A stretch of 64,000 bases of DNA, taken from Microbacterium sp. LWH3-1.2 (lineage in GTDB: Bacteria > Actinomycetota > Actinomycetes > Actinomycetales > Microbacteriaceae). The notes below the pieces were generated by a model. It ran no database searches. It saw only the letters and a program-made list of their open reading frames with translations, and was not told where the DNA came from. The stretch lies in assembly GCF_040675855.1 (NCBI RefSeq), contig NZ_JBEGIK010000001.1:2914001-2978000 (forward strand). Direction: 5' to 3'. Below are positions 34,356 to 43,453 of the stretch, piece by piece; position 1 is the first letter of the stretch, and each line of letters starts with the position of its first letter. The position numbers and the translations under genes were made by a program.

Positions 34356-36287
34356 TCAGCGGCCGGTCACTTTGCCGAACAGGCGGGCGATCGGCGCCAG
34401 CACGAGCGGGCGCGCGGCGACCCAGGCGGCGGCGATCACGATGAGCGAGGCGGCGAAGAACCAGAAGCCGGTCCAGTTGTCGGTGTACGCGTCCGGGTCG
34501 ATCGAGCCCTGCGCGGCGTACATGTGGTTCAGGTTGCGCAGCGCCCCGGTCGCGAACACCAGGAACACGTGCACGGCGATGAACGCGACGAAGTACAGCA
34601 TCACCGGGAAGTGCACCGCGCGGGCCCACTCGAGCGGGTACGCCCTGTTCAGCCCGGCCGCGTTCTTCGGCCACACGTGGCTCATCCGCACGCCGGTCGC
34701 GATCGCGAGCGGCGCGGCCAGGAACACGGTCGCGAAGTACGCGAGCTGCTGCAGCGAGTTGTAGTTCACCCAGCCGTTCTCGGTGGGCCAGTCCAGCGAC
34801 ACGTACTGCAGCCCCGCCGAGACCGCGTTGGGGAACACCTCCCACGACGTGGGCACGATCTTCATCCACTGCCCGGTCACGAACAGCAGCACCACGAAGA
34901 TCACGCCGTTCACGATCCACAGGATGTCGAGCGACTGGTGGAACCACAGGCTCAGGCTCATCTTGCGCCGGCCGTTGCTGCGCGGCGACCAGAACACGCT
35001 CGGCCGCTTGTCGGTGCGGACCTGCAGACCGGTGCGGATGATCAGCACCATCAGGAACACGTTGAAGAAGTGCTGCCACCCGAGCCACGCGGGGACACCG
35101 ACCGGGGCCCCTTCGGGCAGGTGATACTCGCCCGGGTAGGCGGCGAGGAAGTCCACACCCCACTCGGTCGACAGCAGCCAGCGCACCGCGAACACCGCCA
35201 TGCCCGCCGCGTACAGCACCCCGGCGCCACCCACGATCACCGCCCCGGCCCACTGGCCACGGGTGAACGGGCCGATGCGCTTCGGCTCCGGCCTGGCCGC
35301 CGGTCGGGTGCGCGCGGCCCTGCCCGCCCACACGGTGCGGTGAAACGGCAGCGGCTGAGACAGCGGGACTCCGGTGGCGGTGGCGGGCGCAGCGGGGGCG
35401 ACGACCTCGGCAATTCGGGTCTCCGCAATGGCGCGAGTCCGGGCTGTCTCGACGGATGCCTCGACCGCGGCCGCGACGACGGGAGTCGGCGCGGCAGTGG
35501 CCGGGCGCGGAAGACCGGCGCGCACCACGCGCTCCGCCGGCGCTTCCGCAGCCGGCACGGGCGCAGCATCCGTCACCGCAGCGGCGGTCGCGGTCGGCGC
35601 GAACCCAGCCGGCGGCCACGGCTCACCACCGACGACCCGCGGAAGCCCGCGGCGGAGCGCCTTCGCACCCTCACCCGCAGCCGAAGGTGTCACCTGTTGC
35701 CCGGCCTCCGCGCCCGCGGCGACCACAGGTGGCACCTTGACGGGGGTCACCGCCTCCGAAGGTGTCGCTTCTGTTCGCGTGGCGGTCTCGGTGGCGACGA
35801 CGGCTGCCACGTCCGTGGTGGCACCGGCCGCAGCGGCCGGGACAACGCCCGCCGGCGGCCACGGCTCACCACCCGACACCCGCGGCAGGCCACGGCGAAT
35901 CGCGCGCCCAGCCGACGCCACCGCAGCGACCTCGGGAGTCACGACACGCGGGGTCGACGCATCGGCTCCCGCGTGTTCCGCCACCGGAACCTCAGCCGAC
36001 GCAACCGCAGCGACCTCGGGAGTCGCGAGGCGCGGGGTCGACGCGTCGGCTCCCGCGTGTTCCGCCACCGGAGCCTCAGCCGACGCCACCGCAGCGACCT
36101 CGGGAGTCACGACACGCGGGGTCGACGCGTCGGCTCCCGCGGGTCGTGCCACCACCTCGACGAGGGGCGCCTCCGCGGGCGCGACACCGTTGCCGTTCGT
36201 GCCGGGCGCGGCGCCCGCCGGAGGCCAGGGCTCACCGCCCGGCACACGCGGCAGACCCCGCCGCACCGAGGAACCGAACGTCGCCAT
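34356..36287 (-). CDS. Membrane cytochrome b-type protein with repeat-rich N-terminal extension
   Basis: The 643-residue product has two parts. Residues 1-335 are low-complexity Ala/Pro/Val/Glu-rich sequence with three copies of [17 protein letters not shown] (residues 9-25, 131-147, 212-228), a degenerate fourth (RAGLPRP, about 256-262) and a 28-residue tandem repeat. Residues 340-640 are a membrane domain with about six helices and His residues suited to haem b ([33 protein letters not shown]). It follows etfA by 6 bp and likely receives electrons from ETF for quinone reduction, replacing a classical ETF:quinone oxidoreductase. Family placement is clear; partners are inferred. Confidence 0.8.
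   Translation of the reverse strand: MATFGSSVRRGLPRVPGGEPWPPAGAAPGTNGNGVAPAEAPLVEVVARPAGADASTPRVVTPEVAAVASAEAPVAEHAGADASTPRLATPEVAAVASAEVPVAEHAGADASTPRVVTPEVAAVASAGRAIRRGLPRVSGGEPWPPAGVVPAAAAGATTDVAAVVATETATRTEATPSEAVTPVKVPPVVAAGAEAGQQVTPSAAGEGAKALRRGLPRVVGGEPWPPAGFAPTATAAAVTDAAPVPAAEAPAERVVRAGLPRPATAAPTPVVAAAVEASVETARTRAIAETRIAEVVAPAAPATATGVPLSQPLPFHRTVWAGRAARTRPAARPEPKRIGPFTRGQWAGAVIVGGAGVLYAAGMAVFAVRWLLSTEWGVDFLAAYPGEYHLPEGAPVGVPAWLGWQHFFNVFLMVLIIRTGLQVRTDKRPSVFWSPRSNGRRKMSLSLWFHQSLDILWIVNGVIFVVLLFVTGQWMKIVPTSWEVFPNAVSAGLQYVSLDWPTENGWVNYNSLQQLAYFATVFLAAPLAIATGVRMSHVWPKNAAGLNRAYPLEWARAVHFPVMLYFVAFIAVHVFLVFATGALRNLNHMYAAQGSIDPDAYTDNWTGFWFFAASLIVIAAAWVAARPLVLAPIARLFGKVTGR
35910..36137 (-). 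repeat. 84-bp tandem repeat within the cytochrome b gene
   Basis: About 2.7 copies of a 28-codon unit ([20 protein letters not shown] plus EAPVAEHA) span residues 51-126. Copies are nearly identical in DNA, so they are recent and could vary in number between strains. Confidence 0.85.
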
Positions 36288-36293
36288 AACGGG

Positions 36294-37259
36294 CTACGCC
36301 TTCTTCGCCTCGAGCGCGGCGATCAGCTGCGGCACCACCGTGAACAGATCGCCGACGACGCCGAAGTCCGCGATCTCGAAGATCGGGGCGTCCGCGTCCT
36401 TGTTGATCGCGACGATCGTCTTCGCGGTCTGCATACCGGCCTTGTGCTGGATCGCACCCGAGATGCCCAACGCCACATACAGCTGCGGCGCCACCGACAC
36501 CCCCGTCTGACCCACCTGATACGAATACGGCACGAAGCCCGCGTCGACCGCGGCACGCGACGCGCCCACCGCCGCACCCAGCACGTCAGCCAGCTGCTCG
36601 ACAAGCACGAACTTCTCCCCCGACCCGAGACCCCGCCCGCCCGACACCACCCTCGCCGCCCCACGCAACTCCGGACGCGACGACGACACCACGGCCTCAT
36701 CCACCGACGTCACCGTCGCCGCCTTCCGGCCGGAGGCGCGCACCTCGAGCGGCTCAGCCTCCACGCCCGCGACCGCCTCGGCACGAGCATCGACCGAACC
36801 CTGCCGGATCGTGATCACCGGCGCACCCCACGTGACCGCCGAATCGACGTTATACGCCCCGCCGTAGACCGAGTGGTGCGCGACCACGCCCTCCGCATCG
36901 CGCGACACCCCGACGGCATCGACCGCGACACCCGAACGGGTGCGGGCGGCGTACCGGCCCGCGACCTCACGACCCTCCACCGAGTTCGCCACCAGGATCG
37001 CGTCCGGCCGCACCAGATCCGCAGCCTCCGTCAGCGCGTCCACCCGCGGAACCGTCAGAGAGTCACCGGCCGGCGCGACCAGCACCACCGCAGCACCCAC
37101 AGCCGCAGCATCCGCCGCCAACGCCGCATCGCCGACGATCACCGCGACCGGCGTACCCACCTGCGCGGCCGCACCCAAAAGCTCAGCCGCCGACTTCGCC
37201 AGCACGCCCGAGGGCGTGGTGTCGAGCAGCACCAGGATCGAGTCATCCGCAAAAGCCAT
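36294..37259 (-). CDS. etfA: Electron transfer flavoprotein alpha subunit
   Basis: EtfA binds the FAD that shuttles single electrons from flavoprotein dehydrogenases to the membrane. The product of about 321 residues has the C-terminal FAD domain: [12 protein letters not shown], the [18 protein letters not shown] loop and [31 protein letters not shown]. Translation probably starts at the ATG at 37259 ([10 protein letters not shown]) with GAGGGGA 7 nt upstream, rather than at the GTG two codons earlier. Twelve bp separate it from etfB. Third positions are almost all G/C, host-like. Confidence 0.95.
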   Translation of the reverse strand: MAFADDSILVLLDTTPSGVLAKSAAELLGAAAQVGTPVAVIVGDAALAADAAAVGAAVVLVAPAGDSLTVPRVDALTEAADLVRPDAILVANSVEGREVAGRYAARTRSGVAVDAVGVSRDAEGVVAHHSVYGGAYNVDSAVTWGAPVITIRQGSVDARAEAVAGVEAEPLEVRASGRKAATVTSVDEAVVSSSRPELRGAARVVSGGRGLGSGEKFVLVEQLADVLGAAVGASRAAVDAGFVPYSYQVGQTGVSVAPQLYVALGISGAIQHKAGMQTAKTIVAINKDADAPIFEIADFGVVGDLFTVVPQLIAALEAKKA

Positions 37260-37271
37260 GTGCACGTCCCC

Positions 37272-38048
37272 TCACGCGAGCCGGTTCTGGATGAGGAAGT
37301 CCGCGAGCCTCAGCCCCGCATCCCCCTCGTCCACGATCTTCACACCGGCCGCACGCGGCGGCCTCTCACTCAGTCCGATCACGATCGACCGCGACGCACC
37401 CGGATCGTGCGGATCGATCTCCAACTCAGCGAGCGACAGCGTCTCGAACGGCTTCTTCTTCGCCGCCATGATGCCCTTGAAATTCGGGAACCGCGCATCA
37501 GGCAACGCCTCAGTGACCGAGATCACCGCCGGCAGCACCGCCGCCACCTGCAACACCGCCCCGTCGGAAACCCGCGTGCCCGACACCCCACCCTCGCCGA
37601 TCTCGACCGCGCTCAAATACGTCGCCGACGGCACATCAAGGATCTCAGCCACCATCGCCGGAACGACCCCGCCCACCCCGTCCGTCGACAAGTTCCCACC
37701 GATCACCAGATCGAACCCGATACGCTGCAACGCCGCCGCCAGCACCTCCGCCGTCAACCCCACATCCGCCCCCAGAAGACCATCGTCAACGACCTGCACC
37801 GCCGACGCGGCACCCATCGCGAGCCCCTTACGCACCGTCCCCGCCGCCGACCCCGGCGTCATCGACAACACCACCACCTCGGTGCCCGGCGTCCCGTCCG
37901 CATACGACAACGCCACCTCAAGCGCCCGCTCGCCGATCTCATCGATCACGGTCTCGCTCGCGCCGCGATCGGCCAGACCGGTCTCCAGCGACAGCTTGCG
38001 ATCCCCGTACGTATCCGGGACTTCCTTGACCAGGACGACGATCCTCAT
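37272..38048 (-). CDS. etfB: Electron transfer flavoprotein beta subunit
   Basis: EtfB is the AMP-binding partner of EtfA and carries the recognition loop for dehydrogenases. The 258-residue product begins MRIVVLVKEVPDTYGDRKLS and has the family region DLVIGGNLSTDGVGGVVPAM and FPNFKGIMAAKKKP (ETF beta signature). Its ATG overlaps the acyl-CoA synthetase stop by 4 nt, coupling the ETF to the upstream catabolic genes. Confidence 0.95.
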   Translation of the reverse strand: MRIVVLVKEVPDTYGDRKLSLETGLADRGASETVIDEIGERALEVALSYADGTPGTEVVVLSMTPGSAAGTVRKGLAMGAASAVQVVDDGLLGADVGLTAEVLAAALQRIGFDLVIGGNLSTDGVGGVVPAMVAEILDVPSATYLSAVEIGEGGVSGTRVSDGAVLQVAAVLPAVISVTEALPDARFPNFKGIMAAKKKPFETLSLAELEIDPHDPGASRSIVIGLSERPPRAAGVKIVDEGDAGLRLADFLIQNRLA

Positions 38049-39568
38049 GACACGACCTCGGCGATGCGCGCCCGAAGCTCGGCTTTGCGGACCTTGCCCG
38101 AGGCGGTGCGCGGCAGTTCCTCGACGACGACCACCGCCTTCGGCAGCTTGTAGCGCGCGAGATGTGTTTGCAGGTGTGCGCGCACGGCCTCGAGAGTGAT
38201 GGAGGTGCCCTGCCGCACGGTGAGTACCGCCACCGGCACCTCGCCCCAGCGATCGTCCTGTGCGCCAACAACCGCAGCCCCCGTGACGCCGTCCATGCTG
38301 TAAAGGAGGTTCTCGATCTCGGCGGGGTAGATGTTCTCTCCACCCGAGATGATCAGGTCCTTCAATCGGTCGGCGATAAAGAGGTAGCCGTCCTCGTCGA
38401 GATATCCGACGTCCCCCGAACGGAACCATCCGTCGGCAGTGAACACCGCGGCAGAGGCCTCTGCCAAGTTGTGGTAGCCGACGAACACGTTGGGACCCGC
38501 GATCTGGATCTCCCCCAGGATTCCGCTCGGGACGAGATCACCGGCCTCGTCCACGACTCGGACATCGGCGAAGAAGTGTGGGAGCCCAACGCTTCCTTGC
38601 TTCACGCGCGTCATCGTGGCCGAGAGGGAAGTCGCTCCGGGCGCGGTCTCCGTCAGGCCGTAGCCCTGAGAGAACGACAGACCTCGCTCCTCAAATGCAT
38701 CGAGCACGCGGGAGGGGACGGCCGACCCTCCACACGTGATCGTTCGCAGTGACGTGAGATCGGTGTCCGCCCAGTGTGGGTGCTCTGCGAGGAGCTGGAA
38801 CGTGGTCGGAACTCCGCTCACCATCGTTACGCCGAGCGTTTCGATGAGATTCAGCACCAGGGGTGCGTCGAATGCTCTCTCGAGGACGAGCGTTGCGCCC
38901 TTGAGGATGGCTGGGAGCGCGCCCATCCCGAGAGCCGCCGCGTGAAACAGCGGGGAGATCAGAAGTGTCACGTCGGAGGCGGTGATGTCGTAGTCGACGA
39001 TGCAGTTCAGCGAGTTCCACGTGAGGTTCGCATGCGAGAGAACAGCGCCTTTGGGCCTACCGGTGGTCCCCGAGGTGTACAGGATGACGGCCGGATCGTC
39101 GCCACCCGCCACCCCATCGGCCGCGCGAGGCGCGGGGACGAGCAACCGCCCCAGTCCTGGCCGGCCCGGCGTTCCTTGACCCAATCCGATGACATGCTCG
39201 ACAGCCGGCAGCTCGAGCGTTCGCACCTTGGTGTCGAACTCGGGATCGTGGAACAGCACCCTCGCGCCGGAGTCGTGTAGGACATGCGAGATCTCCGGGA
39301 CAGCAAGCCGAACATTCACGGGAACAAGAACGGCACCGATCCGCAACACCCCGAACATCAGAATGAGGAACTCGGCACTGTTGTTGCCCAGGATCGCGAC
39401 GCGATCGCCCTTGACGATTCCCAGTTCTGTGAGGAGCGTCGCCACACCGTCTGCGGAGTCGGCGAATTCGCGATATGTCAGCGCCCGTCCGGAGACGACG
39501 AGCGCGGTCTTCTCTGGGGATTTCAGTCTTCGTTTGACGAGCCAGTCGCCGATACTACCCACGCACAT
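38045..39568 (-). CDS. AMP-dependent acyl-CoA synthetase (class I adenylate-forming)
   Basis: The 507-residue enzyme should activate a carboxylic acid to its CoA thioester via an acyl-adenylate. Motifs: ILYTSGTTGRPKGAVLSH (P-loop), GYGLTETAPG, RSGDVGYLDEDGYLFIADR, KDLIISGGENIYP and the C-terminal catalytic Lys in PRTASGKVRKAEL. The first residues MCVGSIGDWLVKRR are typical of fatty or aryl acid ligases. The acid is unknown. It is the last gene of the accessory minus-strand train and overlaps etfB by ATGA. Confidence 0.9.
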   Translation of the reverse strand: MCVGSIGDWLVKRRLKSPEKTALVVSGRALTYREFADSADGVATLLTELGIVKGDRVAILGNNSAEFLILMFGVLRIGAVLVPVNVRLAVPEISHVLHDSGARVLFHDPEFDTKVRTLELPAVEHVIGLGQGTPGRPGLGRLLVPAPRAADGVAGGDDPAVILYTSGTTGRPKGAVLSHANLTWNSLNCIVDYDITASDVTLLISPLFHAAALGMGALPAILKGATLVLERAFDAPLVLNLIETLGVTMVSGVPTTFQLLAEHPHWADTDLTSLRTITCGGSAVPSRVLDAFEERGLSFSQGYGLTETAPGATSLSATMTRVKQGSVGLPHFFADVRVVDEAGDLVPSGILGEIQIAGPNVFVGYHNLAEASAAVFTADGWFRSGDVGYLDEDGYLFIADRLKDLIISGGENIYPAEIENLLYSMDGVTGAAVVGAQDDRWGEVPVAVLTVRQGTSITLEAVRAHLQTHLARYKLPKAVVVVEELPRTASGKVRKAELRARIAEVVS

Positions 39569-39628
39569 TTGCCTGGGATCCTTTCTGGAGTGTGAGCAAG
39601 CTTCGAGGCGACAGTCACGCCGGGCTGG

Positions 39629-41704
39629 TCAGTCCAGCATCGGAAGCGCGACTCGCTCCCGCCGATAGGCCAGGGGCACGTTCGGGTCTGGCCCATCGAT
39701 CTCGCGGGCCAGCCGCTGTCCGTCGAAGATCGAGTCGGCCGCCAGCCGAGGGGCAACGGCATCCCCGATGCGGTAGATGGCCGAGACTTCGGCCTCGTCC
39801 CACTCCTCCTGCCGTTCGCGCAGCTCGTGATAGAGGTGATCAACCGACACTCGTCGGGTGACGAGGATGACGGCGTCGCACGGAAGCGTGCGCTCCTCGC
39901 CGAATTCATTCGCAACGCTGACCTCGTGCGGGTCGATCTTCGTCACAACGCTGCCGGTGACGAAGGTCACGCCGAGCTTGTGGAGATTCTGCCGCACGAG
40001 GGGGCCCTCGATCGTCTGGTCGCTGACGACCGCAACTTGGGGGAACGGCGTGACGATATGAACCTCGTGGCCCTCGCGCGCCAACCGCTCCGCGAGACCA
40101 GACGCGACGACGTACCCCTCGACGTCGAAGACCGTGACGCGCCGCCCTGCCGGCTTCGCACCCGCGACCATGAGGTCTTCCGGTGTCAGTACGTGAGGGC
40201 TGTCACTGCCCGGGATAGGCGTGTGATTGAAGCCGGTCATCCCATCCCGTGCCCAGCGCGCCCCTGTCGCCAGCACCACAAGTTCCGCGCCGTAGCTCAG
40301 GATCTCATCGGCCGTCAGGGATCGCTGCAGAAGGATCTCGACGTTGGGGTGGTTCTGCAGTTGCAGCTGCCGCCACTCGATAAGCCGGCCCCATTCGGAA
40401 AGCCCTGGGAGTTGTGAAACCCAGCGTATGTGCCCTCCGAGTTCATCAGCCGCATCGATGAGATGCACGAGGAAGCCTCGTTTGGCGAGCGTCAGTGCGC
40501 ACTCCATGCCAGCCGGACCGGCACCGACGACGAGGGCCGCGGTCCCTTCCCGAGGGGACGTGTCGAATCGCTCCGGATGCCATCCACGCCGGAATTCTTC
40601 ACCAGCCGTCGCGTTCTGCGTGCAACCGAGGTGTCGGCCCGTTTCGGACTTCAGGACGCAGACGTTGCAGCCGATGCACTCACGGACGTCGCTGTAGCGA
40701 CCATCAGAGATCTTGGATGGGAGGAACGGGTCAGCGATGGACGGTCGCGCTCCGCCGATGAAGTCAAGCCGACCAGAGGAGACGAGGGACGCCATCGTGT
40801 CGGGGTTGGTGTATCGTCCGACGCCGACCAGTGGCTTCTTCGTTGCCTGGCGCACCAGCGCTGTCGGCTCCAGCTGATAGCCCTCCTTGAAGAACCGTGA
40901 TGTCCCGGAGTCCTTGGTGCCGTCCTCGGTCGACTCCATGTTGACGTCCCATAGATCGACGAGAGGGTCGGCGAGCGACACGAACTCCAGAATCTGCTCG
41001 TCAGAGAGACCCCGCCCGCGCAACGCTTCCATACTCAAACGCACCGCCACCGCGCAGTCAGATCCTACGGCGCCGTTGACAGCCTCGAGGGTTTCGATCC
41101 AGAACCGTGCTCGATTCTCCAGCGAACCACCGTAACGGTCGGTGCGGTGGTTGTAGAACGACGAAAGGAACTGCAGCGTCAGGTCTGAGCCGCCGTAGAC
41201 ATAGACGATGTCGAAGCCGATGTCGCGAGCGTTGCGTGCGGCTCTGACCCAGTCGTCCTGCACGCGACGGATGTCGGAGTCCTCCATGGCTTTCGCGGTC
41301 GCGAGGATGTCGAAGTCGCTCGGGAACTGGGATGGGGCGATCGCCGGCCACCGGGATTCGTGGCGCCAGGCGTACCCGCCGAGGTGGGTGAGTTCGATGC
41401 CCGCAAGCGCTCCGTGCTTGTGAACGGCGTCGACCATCAGCGAGAGCGCACGACCGTCGTCGGTGTCCCACAGTCGTGCGGATGCTGACGGAGATTCGTC
41501 CGCGTCCGGGCTGATCGGTGCATACTCGGTGCACACGACGCCCCACCCTCCCTCCGCCTTCATTCCTCTGAAGGCTGCCTGGGACAGTGGCTTGTCTGAA
41601 CCCATCCCTGCGCTGTGGGGAACGGCGTAGAAGCGGTTCGGGGCGGTCTTGGGTCCGATCCGGACCGGCTCGAAGAGTACGTCGTGTCGAGGGTCGCGAG
41701 TCAT
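39629..41704 (-). CDS. Trimethylamine dehydrogenase-like FMN/4Fe-4S/ADP-binding oxidoreductase
   Basis: The 691-residue product aligns by eye along its length with trimethylamine dehydrogenase: an N-terminal old-yellow-enzyme TIM barrel (RDPRHDVLFEPVRIGPKT, NHRTDRYGGSLENRARFW), the cluster CIGCNVC with a later CTQNATAGEE (Cys 343, 346, 349, 361), and a C-terminal nucleotide-binding domain (VVGAGPAGMECAL, VVLATGARW, RIGDAVAPRLAADS). TMADH donates electrons to ETF, and etfBA lie downstream in the same train. By my recalled alignment Ser31 replaces the Cys that binds FMN covalently, and the substrate aromatic bowl keeps only one residue (Tyr61; Gly262 and Ser353 replace two Trp), with Ser173 in place of the catalytic His. 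The substrate is therefore probably not trimethylamine. Confidence 0.88.
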   Translation of the reverse strand: MTRDPRHDVLFEPVRIGPKTAPNRFYAVPHSAGMGSDKPLSQAAFRGMKAEGGWGVVCTEYAPISPDADESPSASARLWDTDDGRALSLMVDAVHKHGALAGIELTHLGGYAWRHESRWPAIAPSQFPSDFDILATAKAMEDSDIRRVQDDWVRAARNARDIGFDIVYVYGGSDLTLQFLSSFYNHRTDRYGGSLENRARFWIETLEAVNGAVGSDCAVAVRLSMEALRGRGLSDEQILEFVSLADPLVDLWDVNMESTEDGTKDSGTSRFFKEGYQLEPTALVRQATKKPLVGVGRYTNPDTMASLVSSGRLDFIGGARPSIADPFLPSKISDGRYSDVRECIGCNVCVLKSETGRHLGCTQNATAGEEFRRGWHPERFDTSPREGTAALVVGAGPAGMECALTLAKRGFLVHLIDAADELGGHIRWVSQLPGLSEWGRLIEWRQLQLQNHPNVEILLQRSLTADEILSYGAELVVLATGARWARDGMTGFNHTPIPGSDSPHVLTPEDLMVAGAKPAGRRVTVFDVEGYVVASGLAERLAREGHEVHIVTPFPQVAVVSDQTIEGPLVRQNLHKLGVTFVTGSVVTKIDPHEVSVANEFGEERTLPCDAVILVTRRVSVDHLYHELRERQEEWDEAEVSAIYRIGDAVAPRLAADSIFDGQRLAREIDGPDPNVPLAYRRERVALPMLD

Positions 41705-41758
41705 CAGTTCACCTTTCTTTCGGTGCGCGCGGTTTCGCGGGCGAGCAGCCTTCGTCGA

Positions 41759-43453
41759 TCAGGAGGTCGGGTGCGGCAGCTGCATGTACACAAGTCGCGA
41801 TGGACGGTCGGGTGAGGTGAGGAGCTGCTGTCTGCTCACCGAAGAGGTCTGCGTCAGCCACCGGTTGCCGTCGACACCTGGATCGTGGAGAAAGGTCGGG
41901 CTTTCACTGCTCGCGACGTGCATGCGGAGGCGGTGACCTGGTTGCAGACGATAGGCGATGTGTCCGAGCTCCATCGAGGTCGTCACGGCCGACTCGTTGA
42001 CGCGGGAGACGGTGATCTGGTCACTCAGGAGGCGACGTGCGGTTCCATCGGGTTCCACGTCGAAGAGTTTGACGAAGACATCCATTGACGGCCGGGACGA
42101 GGCGACCGTGAGCTCCAACTCGACGGGGCCCACGATGTCGACGGCATGCTCGGCGACGGGGCCGTCGAAAGCCAGCACATCCTGTCGACGTCCCGTGTCT
42201 GATTCGTCGGGCCACGTCTCGAGGATGGCCAGAGAGTCGCCGATGTCGGGGACGGGCTTGCGCGGGTCATGGTTCCAGCGCCCGACGGACGCCTGTGTGG
42301 GTGGGTGTGGGGTGAGCAGCCCGACATCTTCCCGAGACTGTTCAAGGCCGTCGAGGAAGAGCTCCGCCTGGACTGCCTCGCGCGGTGGCCACTGATCGCC
42401 GTCGAAATCGCCGACGTGGCCGAGGGTCCATCGCACCCGAGGGAGGGTATCCGGTGACGCAGTGCCGGCTAGGTAGACGTCGAAGAAATCGAGGGCTGGA
42501 CCGAGGTAGCGGGGCAGCAATCGCGCCAATGCCTCGTCGTCGGTCCCGTGATCGTTGCCATCGCGGGCCGGCGCGTCCGAGAGCTGGTAGTTCTCATGGT
42601 CGGTGGCGTCCGCGCTCAGGTGCTGCAGAGGCGCCCATGCCGGGTGAGCCGTGAGCTTCAGATAGGTTTCCATCCCCGCCTTCGCGACCGGGTCGAACCA
42701 TCCCAAGACGTGCAGTGTTGGTACTGCACGATGCTGAACGGGATGACCATCGGGGAATGGGAACCGGGACACTGCGCGAGGGAACACGGAGTCGAACGCG
42801 GATGACCGCTTGCCGATCCGGGTGAAGAACTCCTCGAACGCGGCCATTGGCGGGTCCGAGAGCTCCATGGGCGGCATGTGCTCGTCGTTGTCGAGCCAGT
42901 ACCCGGCCAGGTACCTGGCCCAGGCAGCGGACGGTGGCCGGCCGATGCCGTCGTCCCGAGCAGGGTTGGGCCCGCTTGCACCGGTGCCCGTCTGCTGCGC
43001 CTCGGCATCCTGGTCTTCGTCAGTCGGAATCCTCAGCGAAGACATCCTTGGAACGATGGCGCGCAGCGCTTCATGACCGCTGGCGAGGGCAGCCCACTGG
43101 GTGTAGGCGTAATAGGAGTCGCCGAACATGCCGACCGCCCCGTTGGACCACCCAGAGCGGACGATCCACTCCAGCGTGTCGTAACCGTCCGGCACCTCGT
43201 GAACGATGTGGTCGGTAGACCCTTCGGATTCTCCCTTGCCTCTGACGTCCTGGACCACGAACGCGTAGCCGCGGTCGTTGAACCACGGCGCGCACTGCGG
43301 CATGAAGGTGTAGCGGTCGCGCTTGCCGTACGGCAGTCTTACCAGGACCGTCGGGCCTCGGTCCCAGCCATCGGGCAGGTACACGTCCGTTGCCAGCCTG
43401 ACGCCGTCGCGCATGCGAACAGTCGTGGAGATGGGTTCACCGACGGGCAGCAT
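41759..43453 (-). CDS. CocE/NonD family hydrolase (copy 1)
   Basis: The 564-residue product belongs to the X-Pro dipeptidyl-peptidase/cocaine-esterase family of serine hydrolases. It has LVRLPYGKRDRY, VVQDVRGKGESEG, the nucleophile elbow GMFGDSYYAYTQW, the Asp region VLGWFDPVAKAG, the His region TDHENYQL, and a C-terminal jelly-roll-like domain (LELTVASSRPSMDVFVKL). No signal peptide, so it acts in the cytoplasm. The start ATG at 43453 overlaps the amidase stop (TGATG). It presumably cleaves an ester or amide of the imported compound. Confidence 0.88.
   Translation of the reverse strand: MLPVGEPISTTVRMRDGVRLATDVYLPDGWDRGPTVLVRLPYGKRDRYTFMPQCAPWFNDRGYAFVVQDVRGKGESEGSTDHIVHEVPDGYDTLEWIVRSGWSNGAVGMFGDSYYAYTQWAALASGHEALRAIVPRMSSLRIPTDEDQDAEAQQTGTGASGPNPARDDGIGRPPSAAWARYLAGYWLDNDEHMPPMELSDPPMAAFEEFFTRIGKRSSAFDSVFPRAVSRFPFPDGHPVQHRAVPTLHVLGWFDPVAKAGMETYLKLTAHPAWAPLQHLSADATDHENYQLSDAPARDGNDHGTDDEALARLLPRYLGPALDFFDVYLAGTASPDTLPRVRWTLGHVGDFDGDQWPPREAVQAELFLDGLEQSREDVGLLTPHPPTQASVGRWNHDPRKPVPDIGDSLAILETWPDESDTGRRQDVLAFDGPVAEHAVDIVGPVELELTVASSRPSMDVFVKLFDVEPDGTARRLLSDQITVSRVNESAVTTSMELGHIAYRLQPGHRLRMHVASSESPTFLHDPGVDGNRWLTQTSSVSRQQLLTSPDRPSRLVYMQLPHPTS

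Noticed and set aside
35910..36137. Possible CRISPR array because of regular repeats
   Set aside because: Repeats are in frame, 84 bp, contiguous without unique spacers, and encode protein repeats; no cas genes nearby.
34524..38153. 1209-residue open frame over the cytochrome b and etf genes
   Set aside because: Extremely His/Arg-rich reading opposite three real genes; an artefact of strict G/C third positions.
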